DNA of 36,649 bases from Syntrophobacteraceae bacterium. GTDB lineage: Bacteria; Desulfobacterota; Syntrophobacteria; Syntrophobacterales; Syntrophobacteraceae. The stretch is from positions 1 through 36,649 of the forward strand of contig JARLHO010000163.1 in the NCBI GenBank assembly GCA_031292215.1. Direction: 5' to 3'. The translations under genes were made by a program, and so were the position numbers. How positions within the stretch are numbered: the stretch's first letter is position 1; each line of letters opens with the position of its first letter. The notes under the pieces were generated by a model. It worked only from the letters and a program-made list of their open reading frames with translations. It made no database searches and had not been told where the DNA came from. This document shows, piece by piece, positions 15,427-24,200 of the stretch.

Positions 15427-17619
15427 TTACTTGTTTACCAGGTTCCAGATGGCATCCCAGTCACTGTCGGGGTCTTTAAGGAGAGCGCGGCAGCGGTTGG
15501 CATAGAGCCTGGAGGGCGGATCGTCGGGGCTTGCTTCCAATAGTTCCAAAGCCTGCTTCCACTTTTTTTCCAGGCAGAAGGCGAGCGCCCGGTTAAAGTC
15601 GGATCGGGCGTTGTCGGCGCCGGGTTCAAATACCTCCACGGGGGTCTCGCGCCCCACCACCCGGATAAAGCCCAGCCGTCTTCCCGAAAACCTGTTGGAA
15701 GTTTTTTGCCAGGTCTTTGCGGAGACCATTATGTTCGTTCCAAAAAACTTGTTTGCCCCTTCCAGGCGCGAGGCCAGGTTTGCGGCATCTCCCAGCACGG
15801 TATAGTCAAAGCGTTTCGTGGACCCCATGTTCCCCACCACGACGGGGCCGGTGTTTATGCCTATCCGCATCCGGATGGGCGAGCCGGCCATACTCGCATA
15901 AATTTGGCGCTGCTCCCGGATTTTTTCCTGGCACTTTAGCGCCGCGCGTACGGCGCGTTCGGCGTGGTCCACCTGATCGGCCGGGGCGTTCCAGAAGGCT
16001 ATGATCGCATCTCCTTCGTACTTGTCCAGGGTGCCGCCCTCACCCAGGATGATATCGGTCATATCAGAGAGCACCCGGTTTAGCAACCGGGTGAGGCTTT
16101 CGGGGTCGAGCCTTTCGGAAATCGCAGAAAACCCCTGGAGGTCGGAAAAAAAGATGGAGAGCTCCTTTCGCTCCCCCCCGAGTTTCAGGTGTGAGGGGTC
16201 TTCGAGTATGCGCTCGATCACCGCCGGGCTTAAGTAGTGGCGGAAGGCCTTTTTGATGAAGGCTTTCTTGCGGCCTTCGGTCGCGTAATTTAGGACAATG
16301 CCTCCGGCAAGGGCTGTTGTAACGGCCAATTCCTGAACGACAACGGGCCACCAGAGCCCGAATAGATAGGTGGCAAAGCCCAAAGCCACCGGCAGGGGAG
16401 AAAATAGGGCTATCCAGCAAACGCTTTGCCACGGATGGTTGGCAAAGGAGACGAGGCAAAGCGCGGCCAGAACGGCAAGGGCCGAGGTGGACACGATGAC
16501 CCAAACGGGTGAAAGATCCCTTAGGAAATCGCCGGTAAGGAGGTTATCGAGTAGCGTTGCGTGGATTTCAACCGCGGGGGAGATCCCAAGAGGTGTGGGG
16601 CTGAGATCGGCAAGCCCCGGAGCGGAAAAGCCGAAAAAGACGTAGGCGCCCTTAAAAGAGGCGGCGTCTTTTATGAGTTCCCCGGCGCCGGATCGGCTAT
16701 TTATTTCCGACTCGATAACCGCGGCGGCGCTGTAGGACTTAAATGCGCCGGGAGGACCCCGGAACCTCAAAATCAGCTTGCCTTCCCGGTCAAGGGGGAC
16801 CTTCATGGAGCAAAGGTCGAGGCGGTCCAAACGAAGGCGCGCGGTAAGCGGTGAAAAGGAGCGGGCCCGGCCGCCGGGGCTTGCGCCCTTTGCCGCATGC
16901 CCCGCGGCGAATGCCGCAAGCCCCGGGGAAGGCACCACGTTTGCGCCCAGCACCCCAAACAGGCTTAGGCGGCGAAATATCCCGTCCGCATCGGGTTCGG
17001 CGATAACGTTGGCGAGTGTGGCGGCATTGGCCGCGACTTCTTCGATGGGAAAGGTGGCCGAAAATCTTTGGAACTTCCCTGCGGATTTGACCGCCATAAG
17101 CCGTTTAAGATTAACGATGTCGATGAGTTGTCGGTCGGGAATGGAGGCGGGCCAGGTCCGGGAGAAGTTCGCCTCTTTGTGCAGACAAAGGGAGGCTACA
17201 AAGAAGGGCGCCCGGCCGATGGCCTCTTTTAGCTTCCGGTCATCGTCTACCGAAATCGGGGAGGGCTCGGAGAACAAAACGTCAAATATCACGGCCTTTG
17301 CGCCGTTTCGCGTGCAAAAATCGATAATCGGGGCATAGACCTCGCGGGGCCAAGGCCAGGAGACGCCGATCTGTTTTTTCCCCCAGTCAAGACTTTGCTG
17401 GTCGAGCAGGATGAGCTTTACGGCCTTGGTTTCCGGGCCTCCGCAGGCCAAAAAGTGAACCCTCCAGCTCCACGTGGCGTACTCGAACCGGTCAAGGACG
17501 CCCGAATGCCAGGCGAGAAGGGAGGCGAGGGCGGCCAGGGCCCCTACAGCGATCCCTTCGACCGCCCTGCGATGTAGTAGGGCGCCCGCCGCTCGAAGCA
17601 GGCGCCCGGAAACTGCCAT
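15427..17619 (-). CDS. CHASE2-domain class III adenylate cyclase
   Basis: The protein (730 aa) has an N-terminal TM helix (about 20-40), an extracytoplasmic CHASE2 sensor (about 45-350, including SWPWPREVYAPII and AVIFDVLFSE), three further TM helices (about 365-450) and a class III catalytic domain (about 480-655). Catalytic features are FSDLQGFSAISE (metal Asp, near 491), LDKYEGDAIIAFW (Lys that selects adenine, second metal Asp, near 530) and DYTVLGDAANLASRLE (transition-state Asn and Arg, near 606-620). The Lys plus Asp-Tyr-Thr favour ATP over GTP, so it probably makes cAMP. A C-terminal helical segment of about 70 residues follows. The gene sits 18 bases after the M48 protease gene and 10 bases before the cNMP-binding channel gene. 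The CHASE2 ligand is unknown. Confidence 0.9.
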   Translation of the reverse strand: MAVSGRLLRAAGALLHRRAVEGIAVGALAALASLLAWHSGVLDRFEYATWSWRVHFLACGGPETKAVKLILLDQQSLDWGKKQIGVSWPWPREVYAPIIDFCTRNGAKAVIFDVLFSEPSPISVDDDRKLKEAIGRAPFFVASLCLHKEANFSRTWPASIPDRQLIDIVNLKRLMAVKSAGKFQRFSATFPIEEVAANAATLANVIAEPDADGIFRRLSLFGVLGANVVPSPGLAAFAAGHAAKGASPGGRARSFSPLTARLRLDRLDLCSMKVPLDREGKLILRFRGPPGAFKSYSAAAVIESEINSRSGAGELIKDAASFKGAYVFFGFSAPGLADLSPTPLGISPAVEIHATLLDNLLTGDFLRDLSPVWVIVSTSALAVLAALCLVSFANHPWQSVCWIALFSPLPVALGFATYLFGLWWPVVVQELAVTTALAGGIVLNYATEGRKKAFIKKAFRHYLSPAVIERILEDPSHLKLGGERKELSIFFSDLQGFSAISERLDPESLTRLLNRVLSDMTDIILGEGGTLDKYEGDAIIAFWNAPADQVDHAERAVRAALKCQEKIREQRQIYASMAGSPIRMRIGINTGPVVVGNMGSTKRFDYTVLGDAANLASRLEGANKFFGTNIMVSAKTWQKTSNRFSGRRLGFIRVVGRETPVEVFEPGADNARSDFNRALAFCLEKKWKQALELLEASPDDPPSRLYANRCRALLKDPDSDWDAIWNLVNK

Positions 17620-17637
17620 TTAGTATCGTCCCTTACA

Positions 17638-18576
17638 TTAAATAGTGGATAGCGCTTCCCGAAACCTTCTCTGCCTCTGGGCGGAGGGCGCCGGGGCAGG
17701 CCGGCCGCTAACAAGGGGCCGTATGTCTTCGATGCGGTCCAGCGGGTCCGGGTGCGTCTTTGCGAAGTCGAGCCCTCCGGGTCTTAGCTGCTTTTTCATT
17801 TCCGAAAGCATCTGAGCGAGCGCGCCCGGGTTGTAGCCCACCCGCTCAAGAATCGTTACCGCCCCCCTGTCGGCTTCCCTTTCCTGCCCTCGGGAATAAC
17901 CGCTTTTCATCATGGTGGAAGTAATGTCGGCGATCGATTCTCCGAATGCCCCGGTGAGTTTGGAGAGTTGAGAGGGGCCATAATTTTGGGTCGCCTCGGA
18001 GGCCATGACGGCGAAGGCATCGGTAAGTCTTGAGGCTTTGATCGCCTTTAGCCCGTGTTTTTCGACGACATGGGATATCTCATGGGCCAGTACGGCCGCC
18101 AGGGCGTCCTCGGTCTTGCAGAGCCGTATCATGCCGGTCGTAACGAAGATCAGGCCGCCGGGGGCTGCGAAGGCATTGATTTCCGGCGAGTCCAAAACGA
18201 GAAAATGGTATCCGCCGAAAGTCTCGGGCCTGTCGCAGGCCCGGGCAAGCGTTTGACCGAGGGTGTTTACGTAATAATTTAGCCGCTCGTCGTCTCTCGG
18301 GGTATAAACGGCTAGCACATTGGCCGCGACCGCCCGGCCGAGGTAGTATTCCTGCTCGGAAGTGATGTCCTGGAACGATTTGCCAAGTGCTACAGCAGCC
18401 TTGATGGCTGAGCCGACCGGGCCGGGCGCCATTTTTCCAAGGCCCGCGCCTATGCCGTTAGTTATATCCGAGAGGTCCAGGGAGCGGGCGTTTTCGCTCG
18501 GGGCAAAAAACAAAAGAGCAAGAAGAGCTGAGAAGAAAAGCGCCCGGGATATCGCGGGTTTTTTCGAAAGGCTCAT
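17638..18576 (-). CDS. M48-family periplasmic zinc metalloprotease
   Basis: This 312-aa protein has a signal peptide (about 1-31). The zinc site is HEISH (H165, E166, H169), and the third ligand comes from the downstream GQEREADRGAV block. The GG(L/I)(I/V)FVTTGM segment before the active site is typical of BepA/YfgC- and LoiP-like M48 proteases, which act on outer-membrane or periplasmic proteins. No lipobox cysteine is seen and no TPR repeats follow, so it is a short form. Its ATG overlaps the stop of the SH3 gene by four bases (ATGA), indicating translational coupling, and the cyclase gene follows after 18 bases. Confidence 0.9.
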   Translation of the reverse strand: MSLSKKPAISRALFFSALLALLFFAPSENARSLDLSDITNGIGAGLGKMAPGPVGSAIKAAVALGKSFQDITSEQEYYLGRAVAANVLAVYTPRDDERLNYYVNTLGQTLARACDRPETFGGYHFLVLDSPEINAFAAPGGLIFVTTGMIRLCKTEDALAAVLAHEISHVVEKHGLKAIKASRLTDAFAVMASEATQNYGPSQLSKLTGAFGESIADITSTMMKSGYSRGQEREADRGAVTILERVGYNPGALAQMLSEMKKQLRPGGLDFAKTHPDPLDRIEDIRPLVSGRPAPAPSAQRQRRFREALSTI

Positions 18577-19061
18577 CTCTTTTCTCCTTTCGAGGCTCTT
18601 ACTTTTCCATCGTCTAGAAAAGATATCATCTGATCCCTCGATATTTTAAGGCTTTCCATGCGATCGACCCGGGCGTAATCCAATCGAGCGTTACTCGCCC
18701 TGTATTGCCTCTCTACGTCTTGGTTAAAACCCTTTCCGGCAAGAGCTATCTCCTGGTTGCTTGCCGAGGAGGAAACTCCGGCGCCGGAGTTTAGCACCAC
18801 AAGCTTCTCCGTCAGCGCGGACTGGTGAATCCACCCCGTCCGGTTATTCGAACTCTTTACGTCGACCCAGTCGCCCTGCTTCCCAAGGGCCCGGACACGG
18901 TCGCCGTAGGCCAGGGGGCAAACGATCGAGCCAAGAAAAGAGGGGGTGGACCTCATCTGAGCCACCTTTACCTGGACGCTCATAAGCCCCGAGTCCGACC
19001 AGACCGTTCCCGCCAACACCAATACAAAACCGATAACTAAAACGAAGCTTTCGAGTTTCAT
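18573..19061 (-). CDS. Secreted bacterial SH3-domain protein
   Basis: The 162-aa product has a signal peptide or N-terminal anchor (FVLVIGFVLVLAGTVWS, residues 5-21). An SH3b domain (about 26-82) follows, seen in VQVKVAQMRSTPS, YGDRVRALGKQGDWVDVK and the closing GWIHQSAL. A Ser/Ala-rich linker and a charged C-terminal part complete it. SH3b domains bind peptidoglycan or peptides. I chose ATG 19061 because GGAGAGGGG lies just upstream; the frame is open to 19109. It is the first gene of the four-gene minus-strand operon and its stop overlaps the protease start. Its partner is unknown; coupling suggests it works with the protease in the cell envelope. Confidence 0.82.
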   Translation of the reverse strand: MKLESFVLVIGFVLVLAGTVWSDSGLMSVQVKVAQMRSTPSFLGSIVCPLAYGDRVRALGKQGDWVDVKSSNNRTGWIHQSALTEKLVVLNSGAGVSSSASNQEIALAGKGFNQDVERQYRASNARLDYARVDRMESLKISRDQMISFLDDGKVRASKGEKR

Positions 19062-19184
19062 GATCCCCTCTCCAGACAAACAAAATGGACCATCGGCCAA
19101 AGGACACACCGGTTGATCCGGATAGATATTTCCAGTGTTACGTCCCGTAAGTTATAGGTTATTGCCAACAAGCCAACGACGTAG

Positions 19185-19211
19185 GGTGGGCACGGCTTTT
19201 TTGTGCCCACC
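19185..19211. terminator. GGTGGGCAC hairpin between minus-strand genes
   Basis: GGTGGGCAC (19185-19193) pairs perfectly with GTGCCCACC (19203-19211) around a 9-base loop containing T6. It lies 40 bases past the stop of the Yip1-family gene and could terminate it, although no U-tract follows on that strand. Hairpins with this core also occur as interspersed repeats in other genomes, so it may be repeat-derived. Confidence 0.4.
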
Positions 19212-19250
19212 GACTGATTTTCAGTATCGTTGAATTTTCGGGACCCAACA

Positions 19251-19937
19251 CTAGCGGGAGCCTTTTTGCACGCCTTTCATGAATTCCCCCAGAGCTTTAC
19301 CCGCCTCTTCGGGTTTCATTTGATTTATCTGGCCAAATCGATTTTGCGCCGCCCCTAATCTTTTTGCCATATTTCGAGCGGTTATTTGCGCATTGATCGA
19401 TGCAATGGAGAGAATGGCGCAGATGGCCCCGAAAACGATCCAGGAGAGTCTGGGTTGAAGGTTATGCACTTCTTTCGAGGCAGTGACCAGTAGATAGGTC
19501 ATCCACACAAGACCCAGAACGGCGCCTATGTAGGGAATGGCATTTACAACGGCAGTAATGGGCGAAATGGCGGCGGCATAGGCAAAACAGCGAAAAGCTA
19601 CTTCGAAGGGTTCTTGAGAACCCATCGCTTTCCAGATGACAAACAGGATGGCGGCGCCGATAAAGCCAAAAATAACCGTAAAAACAGGTATAAGTATTAT
19701 GGAGGCAAGGGCCGCCGAAAAAGAGCCGGCAAAACCTATGCCCACAATGCCCAGGATAGCGCGAATAAGGCCGGCCGCAATGGACATCACGACCATAAAA
19801 ACGAGTGGATCGACAAGGCCCCCCGATTTGGACATCTGCCGGTAGAACGAAGCGGGCGTCATGATTATTTGTTGTAGGATTTCAAGGTACTTAGCGGAAT
19901 AGCTTTGAAAATCGAATTCCAGCCTGTTTTCGTCCAT
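19251..19937 (-). CDS. Yip1-family membrane protein
   Basis: This 228-aa protein has about five hydrophobic helices in its central and C-terminal parts (LVFMVVMSIAAGLIRAILG, the ASIILIPVFTVIFGFIGAAILF block, AYAAAISPITAVVNAIPYIG, VLGLVWMTYLLV, WIVFGAICAILSIAS). The N-terminal ILQQIIMTPASFYRQM and the F-(R/A)-x-AYAxAxSP motif are typical of bacterial YIP1 proteins, whose function is unknown. I chose ATG 19937 because GGAAGGGG precedes it; an in-frame ATG at 19976 lacks a site. The gene is separated from the downstream SH3 operon by about 190 bases and a hairpin, so it is probably an independent unit. Confidence 0.8.
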   Translation of the reverse strand: MDENRLEFDFQSYSAKYLEILQQIIMTPASFYRQMSKSGGLVDPLVFMVVMSIAAGLIRAILGIVGIGFAGSFSAALASIILIPVFTVIFGFIGAAILFVIWKAMGSQEPFEVAFRCFAYAAAISPITAVVNAIPYIGAVLGLVWMTYLLVTASKEVHNLQPRLSWIVFGAICAILSIASINAQITARNMAKRLGAAQNRFGQINQMKPEEAGKALGEFMKGVQKGSR

Positions 19938-19976
19938 CTTTACCCCTTCCCGATAGAGATTGCGGCCATTAGACAT

Positions 19977-20314
19977 GGAATAAACTGCGGTGGGAGTAAT
20001 GTATCATTTTCAATTTGTAATGCAATTGCAATCGTTAAGCTTATCCATATCAAGTTAGGCGAGCTCTATCTCGAAAGGTTTCTCGGGCGAAGAGGCGAAA
20101 AGGTGCTATCTAAGTAGGCGATTTAACGGAGGGATTGAGTTGGAACAGTATGGTTGACAGGGCTCTGTTTTAATAGGTATAAAGAAAGACAGGTTTTGAC
20201 GATTCGGCCATCTTGCCGAACATGACGATGTCTGGGCCTATCGAAGCACTGCACGAAAATCCTTCCGGCAAAGTGTTGTACAAGAACCTGCGGGGAAAAA
20301 ATAAGAGGGAAAAA
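19977..20314. other. Intergenic region upstream of the hydroxybenzoyl-CoA reductase operon
   Basis: No gene is supported. The stretch TTTCTCGGGCGAAGAGGCGAAAAGG (around 20079-20103, given here in outline) resembles the interspersed motif at 6472-6491. A good sigma70 promoter follows at 20154-20183. Confidence 0.5.
20154..20183 (+). promoter_or_regulatory. Sigma70 promoter for the hcr-like operon
   Basis: TTGACA (20154-20159, perfect -35), an 18-base spacer, then TATAAA (20178-20183). Transcription would begin near 20190, leaving a leader of about 125 bases before the first gene. Confidence 0.6.
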
Positions 20315-20851
20315 ATGAGTCGGGAAAACATTGAGTCGAGAAACGAACCGGTTGCCGGCGAAAAGCTAATCGAGCTACGGGTGAACTCGCAGGTCTATGT
20401 GCTAAGGGTGGGAAGGGGTCCCGGCGAGCTCGATCCGGCGCATACCCTGGCCTTTACGCTGCGCGAGACCCTGGGGCTTACGGGAACCAAGGTAAGTTGC
20501 GATAAGGGGGCCTGTGGAGGGTGTACCGTGCTGCGGGAGGCAGAGGCGGTGCTTTCCTGCATGCTTCTTACAATCGAGTGCGGCGGAAAGGAAATCACCA
20601 CCATCGAAGGCTTAAAGGACGCGAAAACCGGAGCGCTCGATCCTTTGCAGCAGTCCTTTATCGACCACTCGGCTTTCCAGTGCGGCTACTGTACCCCGGG
20701 GATGATCATGAGCTCCAAGGCGCTCCTTACGGCCAACCCTTCGCCTGCCGAAGAGGAGATAAAGGAGGCTCTCTCAGGCAATTTCTGCCGGTGTATCAGT
20801 CAATACCAGGTGGTGGAGGCGGTTAAGGCCGTGTCCGGAAAGAAAGGGTGA
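20315..20851 (+). CDS. hcrC: [2Fe-2S] small subunit, 4-hydroxybenzoyl-CoA reductase-like
   Basis: This 178-aa subunit of the xanthine dehydrogenase family carries two [2Fe-2S] clusters: a plant-ferredoxin type site (CDKGACGGC plus a later cysteine in LSCMLL) and the alpha-helical site CGYCTPGM plus CRC. It relays electrons between the molybdenum site and the other subunits. I chose ATG 20315, which follows AGAGGG at a good distance; the frame opens at 20213 but that region is leader. The large and medium subunits follow (gap 3 bases, then 37), and the Cys-rich insert of the medium subunit points to the 4-hydroxybenzoyl-CoA reductase subclass, which removes the ring hydroxyl in anaerobic aromatic degradation. 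Confidence 0.85.
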   Translation: MSRENIESRNEPVAGEKLIELRVNSQVYVLRVGRGPGELDPAHTLAFTLRETLGLTGTKVSCDKGACGGCTVLREAEAVLSCMLLTIECGGKEITTIEGLKDAKTGALDPLQQSFIDHSAFQCGYCTPGMIMSSKALLTANPSPAEEEIKEALSGNFCRCISQYQVVEAVKAVSGKKG

Positions 20852-20854
20852 TCC

Positions 20855-23185
20855 ATGGCCCAGCCGTACAGATATATCGGCAAAGCGACGCCGAGAAAAG
20901 ATGGACTAGATATTGTGACCGGCGAGTCGCGCTTTGTAGACGACCTTAAGTTCGAGCGGCTTTTACACGGCGTAGTGGTAAGAAGTCCGCACGCGCATGC
21001 GATGATAAAGAGCATCGACTCGGCCGGAGCGAAAGGTCTTGAGGGGGTGAGGGCGGTCCTTACCCGGGAGGATATTCCGGATTTTAAGTACGGCAACCCG
21101 CGCGTCTTCAGGCTTTTGGACCGAAAGGTCCGCTATGTGGGCGACGCGGTGGCGCTTATTGCCGCTGAGAGCGAGCAAATTGCGAGGGAAGCCGCGGGGC
21201 TTGTCGCAATCGACTATCATGTCCTGCCTGCGGTTTTTGACGATTATGAGGCAATGGAGCCCGGAGCCCCTCAGCTCTACGAGGAATTTCCCGGAAACGT
21301 CCTGCCCCTTGGCGATCCGTTCCTGGGACAAAAGTCCATGGTCGAAATCCGTACCGGGGACGTGGCGGACGGTTTATCGGAAGCCGATGTGATAATTGCC
21401 GGCAAATGCGGCTATGACAATCTGCCAAATCCGATGCCGATGGAGTCGCCAAGGGTCGTAGCGAGCTGGGGGCGGGGTGTGGAAGGCCGGGACTGCGTGA
21501 CTTTTTGGATTTCCAATCAGGCGCCCTACCTCATGAAGGTTATTCTCGGCGCCATTCTGGGGGCAAACCTCGATGTCAGAGTGTTTGGCGGTCCCTGCGG
21601 GGGGAGCTTTGGCTCCAAGCTCATGTCGTGGCAGCCGATGTGCTACGCTGCTCTTCTTAGCAAAAATACCGGGCGCCCCGTGAAGGTGGTTTATTCCAAG
21701 GAAGAGCATCTTGGCTCTTTTGTTTTACGGCCTTCCTCGCGGCTGGACATCAAAGTGGGAATGAAAAAGGACGGGACCGTGACAGCTATTGCCGGCGACT
21801 GGCTAATTGGCACAGGCTGCTATTCCCAGACCACCCAGGCGCAGGTGGCGGTCGGCTGCGGGGAAGCCATGATCGCTTTGCGCTGTAAAAACTGGAGTGT
21901 TAAGCCAAAAATTGTCTGCACCAACCGGACGGCCTCGGGAATCGCCAGAGGGTTTGGCGGGCAGGAACTAAAATGCGCCCTTTTTCCCATTTTGAGCCGT
22001 GGTATGGAAAAGCTTCAAATCGATCCGCTCGATTTTATGAAAAAAAATTTCATAAAACCCGGCGATGGCTATTTGTGGCGGGATGCGCAGTGGTACGATT
22101 ACCGAGGGATCTCTTTTACCGCGATGATGGACAGGGGGGCTGAGGTCTTCGGCTGGAAACAAAAGTGGAAGGGGTGGCTTACGCCAACCTCGGTTGAGGG
22201 GGCAAAAAGAATCGGCATCGGCGTTGGGGTCCACGGAAACGCCGATGTGGGAGAAGATGTCTCGGAGGCGTACGTGCGAATCGACAGCAACGGGAGCATA
22301 GTTGTCCATTCGTGTCTGCAGGAACACGGGACGGGACAGAGGAGCAATGGAGCAAAGGTTGTGGCCGAGGTGTTGCAAACGCCTCTTGAATGGGTATCGA
22401 TGACCCCGGCCGATACGATGGTAAACCCTTTCGAGTTTGGACCGTTTGGCTCAAGGGGGACCTACGTTATCCTGGGGGCGATAATCAGGGCCGCGGAGGA
22501 TGCGAGATCAAAGCTCTTCGAGGTTGCGGCGCCGATGCTCGGCTGCGCTGCCTCGGAGCTCGATACGGCCGATGGATATATCTGGGCCAAAAGCGCCCCC
22601 AAAAGACGCGTGCGCTGGCAGCGAGCGCTCTTCCAGCGGACAATTCTGGGCTATGGCCGCTTTGAGCCCGATTATTCCCTGTCAAATTGCCTCATGAGCT
22701 TTGTCGAAGTGGAGGTCGATACGGAAACGGGAAATCTGGTCTTACAGCGCGTGGTAAATGCGACCGATGTAGGACAGATTATCGATCCGCAAGGTCTTGC
22801 GGGACAGCTTTGCGGGTGCCTCGGGACGGCGGGCATCGACTCGGCGATCTTTGAGGAAACCATCCTCGATTCATCGACTGGCCGCATACTAAACGCCAAC
22901 ATGATCGATTACAAATGGCGCACCAGCAGCGAGATGCCAACGATTGATAACGTCGTTTTCCAAACGCCCATGCCCACACACCGGTTTCATGCCATCGGGG
23001 TGGGGGAGATCGCGACAGCGCCGGGGCCCTCGGCGGTGCTCATGGCGGCATCAAACGCCATCGGCGCCTGGCTGGACAGTTACCCGGTCACTCCCTGCAA
23101 GGTTTTGAGGGCCCTCGGGAAGGTGGGGAACGCGGGGAACAAACAGAGAGCGCATACGGCGAGAAAACGAGGCGCAGGGGATTAG
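20855..23185 (+). CDS. hcrA: Molybdopterin-binding large subunit, 4-hydroxybenzoyl-CoA reductase-like
   Basis: The 776-aa catalytic subunit binds molybdopterin-cytosine dinucleotide. The N-terminal aldehyde-oxidase/xanthine-dehydrogenase a/b hammerhead domain (about 10-120) is followed by the cofactor domain. Visible landmarks are GGPCGGSFGSK, the RGFGGQE loop, LQEHGTGQRSNGAKV, the GPFGSRGTYV loop and the C-terminal AIGVGEIATAPGPSA, whose Glu corresponds to the active-site base of the family. The assignment to hydroxybenzoyl-CoA reductase rather than another molybdenum hydroxylase rests on the companion medium subunit and the benzoate-CoA ligase nearby; the exact substrate (4-hydroxybenzoyl-CoA or a related hydroxyaryl-CoA) is inferred. 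The start is three bases after the small-subunit stop. Confidence 0.85.
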   Translation: MAQPYRYIGKATPRKDGLDIVTGESRFVDDLKFERLLHGVVVRSPHAHAMIKSIDSAGAKGLEGVRAVLTREDIPDFKYGNPRVFRLLDRKVRYVGDAVALIAAESEQIAREAAGLVAIDYHVLPAVFDDYEAMEPGAPQLYEEFPGNVLPLGDPFLGQKSMVEIRTGDVADGLSEADVIIAGKCGYDNLPNPMPMESPRVVASWGRGVEGRDCVTFWISNQAPYLMKVILGAILGANLDVRVFGGPCGGSFGSKLMSWQPMCYAALLSKNTGRPVKVVYSKEEHLGSFVLRPSSRLDIKVGMKKDGTVTAIAGDWLIGTGCYSQTTQAQVAVGCGEAMIALRCKNWSVKPKIVCTNRTASGIARGFGGQELKCALFPILSRGMEKLQIDPLDFMKKNFIKPGDGYLWRDAQWYDYRGISFTAMMDRGAEVFGWKQKWKGWLTPTSVEGAKRIGIGVGVHGNADVGEDVSEAYVRIDSNGSIVVHSCLQEHGTGQRSNGAKVVAEVLQTPLEWVSMTPADTMVNPFEFGPFGSRGTYVILGAIIRAAEDARSKLFEVAAPMLGCAASELDTADGYIWAKSAPKRRVRWQRALFQRTILGYGRFEPDYSLSNCLMSFVEVEVDTETGNLVLQRVVNATDVGQIIDPQGLAGQLCGCLGTAGIDSAIFEETILDSSTGRILNANMIDYKWRTSSEMPTIDNVVFQTPMPTHRFHAIGVGEIATAPGPSAVLMAASNAIGAWLDSYPVTPCKVLRALGKVGNAGNKQRAHTARKRGAGD

Positions 23186-23222
23186 GGCGGGCGCCATAAA
23201 TGGCCATACGGGAAATATTTGG

Positions 23223-24194
23223 ATGAAAACTTTCGATCATTATGATGCGCACTCCCTCGATGAGGCCCTGGGGCTTCTTGCAAATCGTTGTGGGAAAGCG
23301 CGGATAAACGCCGGGGGTACAGACCTTCTGGGGCTTTTAAAAGACGGGGTGCTTCCGCGCTACCCGGAGCTTATCGTAAACATAAAGACGATTCCCGGGC
23401 TCGGCTACATCGAAGAGGATGGGGAAAGACTGCGGATAGGCGCCCTTGCCCGGCTCTGCGAGCTCGCCGGCTCAAAACTGCTTCGGGAGCGCTACGCGGT
23501 ACTCTGTGAGGCCGCCGGCGCGGTCGCCGGCCCGCAGATCCGAAATGTCGCAACGGTTGGCGGAAACCTCTGCCAGGACGTGCGGTGCTGGTATTACCGG
23601 TATCCGGCCCACCTCGGGGGGACGATGGAGTGCGCCCGCAAGGGCAGGGGGCCCTGCTTCGCGATAAAAGGGGACAACCGCTATCATGCGATCCTGGGCG
23701 GGAGGAAATGCTTTGCGGTTTGTCCTTCGGATCTTGCGGTGGCGTTTGCGGCCCTGGGTGGGCAAATGACGATCGTGAGCCCTCGGGGGGAGAGAAAGAT
23801 TGCGGTCGGCGACTTTTACAGCCCGCTTGGAAACGGACTTGCGGACGATGAGATTGTAAAAGAAATCGATGTGGCCAAGGCGTTCGGCCCCGGGCGGCAA
23901 AGGTTTTTGAAGTTTACGGTAAGAAAGCCGATCGATTTTGCCATCGTTAGCGTGGCCGCGGTGACGGAGGAAAAAAACGGAGTATTTGCCAATGCGCGGA
24001 TCGCAATCGGCGGGGTCGCTCCCGGACCGTTTCGGGCAGAAAAGGCCGAAGAAAAATTGATCGGAAAAAAACCGAGCGAGGCTTTGGCCGCAGAGGCTGC
24101 CGAAGCTGCTGTCGAAGGGGCAAGGCCGCTTTCCAAAAACGGTTGGAAGATCGAGGTCGCCAAGGCATTGATTACAAGAGTGATCGGGAGTTAA
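23223..24194 (+). CDS. hcrB: FAD-binding medium subunit with [4Fe-4S] insert, 4-hydroxybenzoyl-CoA reductase-like
   Basis: The 323-aa subunit has the CO-dehydrogenase medium-subunit FAD fold: NAGGTDLL and NVATVGGNLCQD contact FAD, and a C-terminal CODH_FAD domain is present. Between them (residues 117-167) is a cysteine-rich insert with C117, C122, C137, C145, C163 and C167. Among xanthine dehydrogenase relatives, 4-hydroxybenzoyl-CoA reductase is known for an extra [4Fe-4S] cluster in exactly this loop, which lets low-potential electrons enter in the reductive direction. This is the best evidence that the operon makes a reductase. It lies 37 bases after the large-subunit gene and 6 bases before a binding-protein gene. 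Confidence 0.87.
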   Translation: MKTFDHYDAHSLDEALGLLANRCGKARINAGGTDLLGLLKDGVLPRYPELIVNIKTIPGLGYIEEDGERLRIGALARLCELAGSKLLRERYAVLCEAAGAVAGPQIRNVATVGGNLCQDVRCWYYRYPAHLGGTMECARKGRGPCFAIKGDNRYHAILGGRKCFAVCPSDLAVAFAALGGQMTIVSPRGERKIAVGDFYSPLGNGLADDEIVKEIDVAKAFGPGRQRFLKFTVRKPIDFAIVSVAAVTEEKNGVFANARIAIGGVAPGPFRAEKAEEKLIGKKPSEALAAEAAEAAVEGARPLSKNGWKIEVAKALITRVIGS

Positions 24195-24200
24195 CGATAT

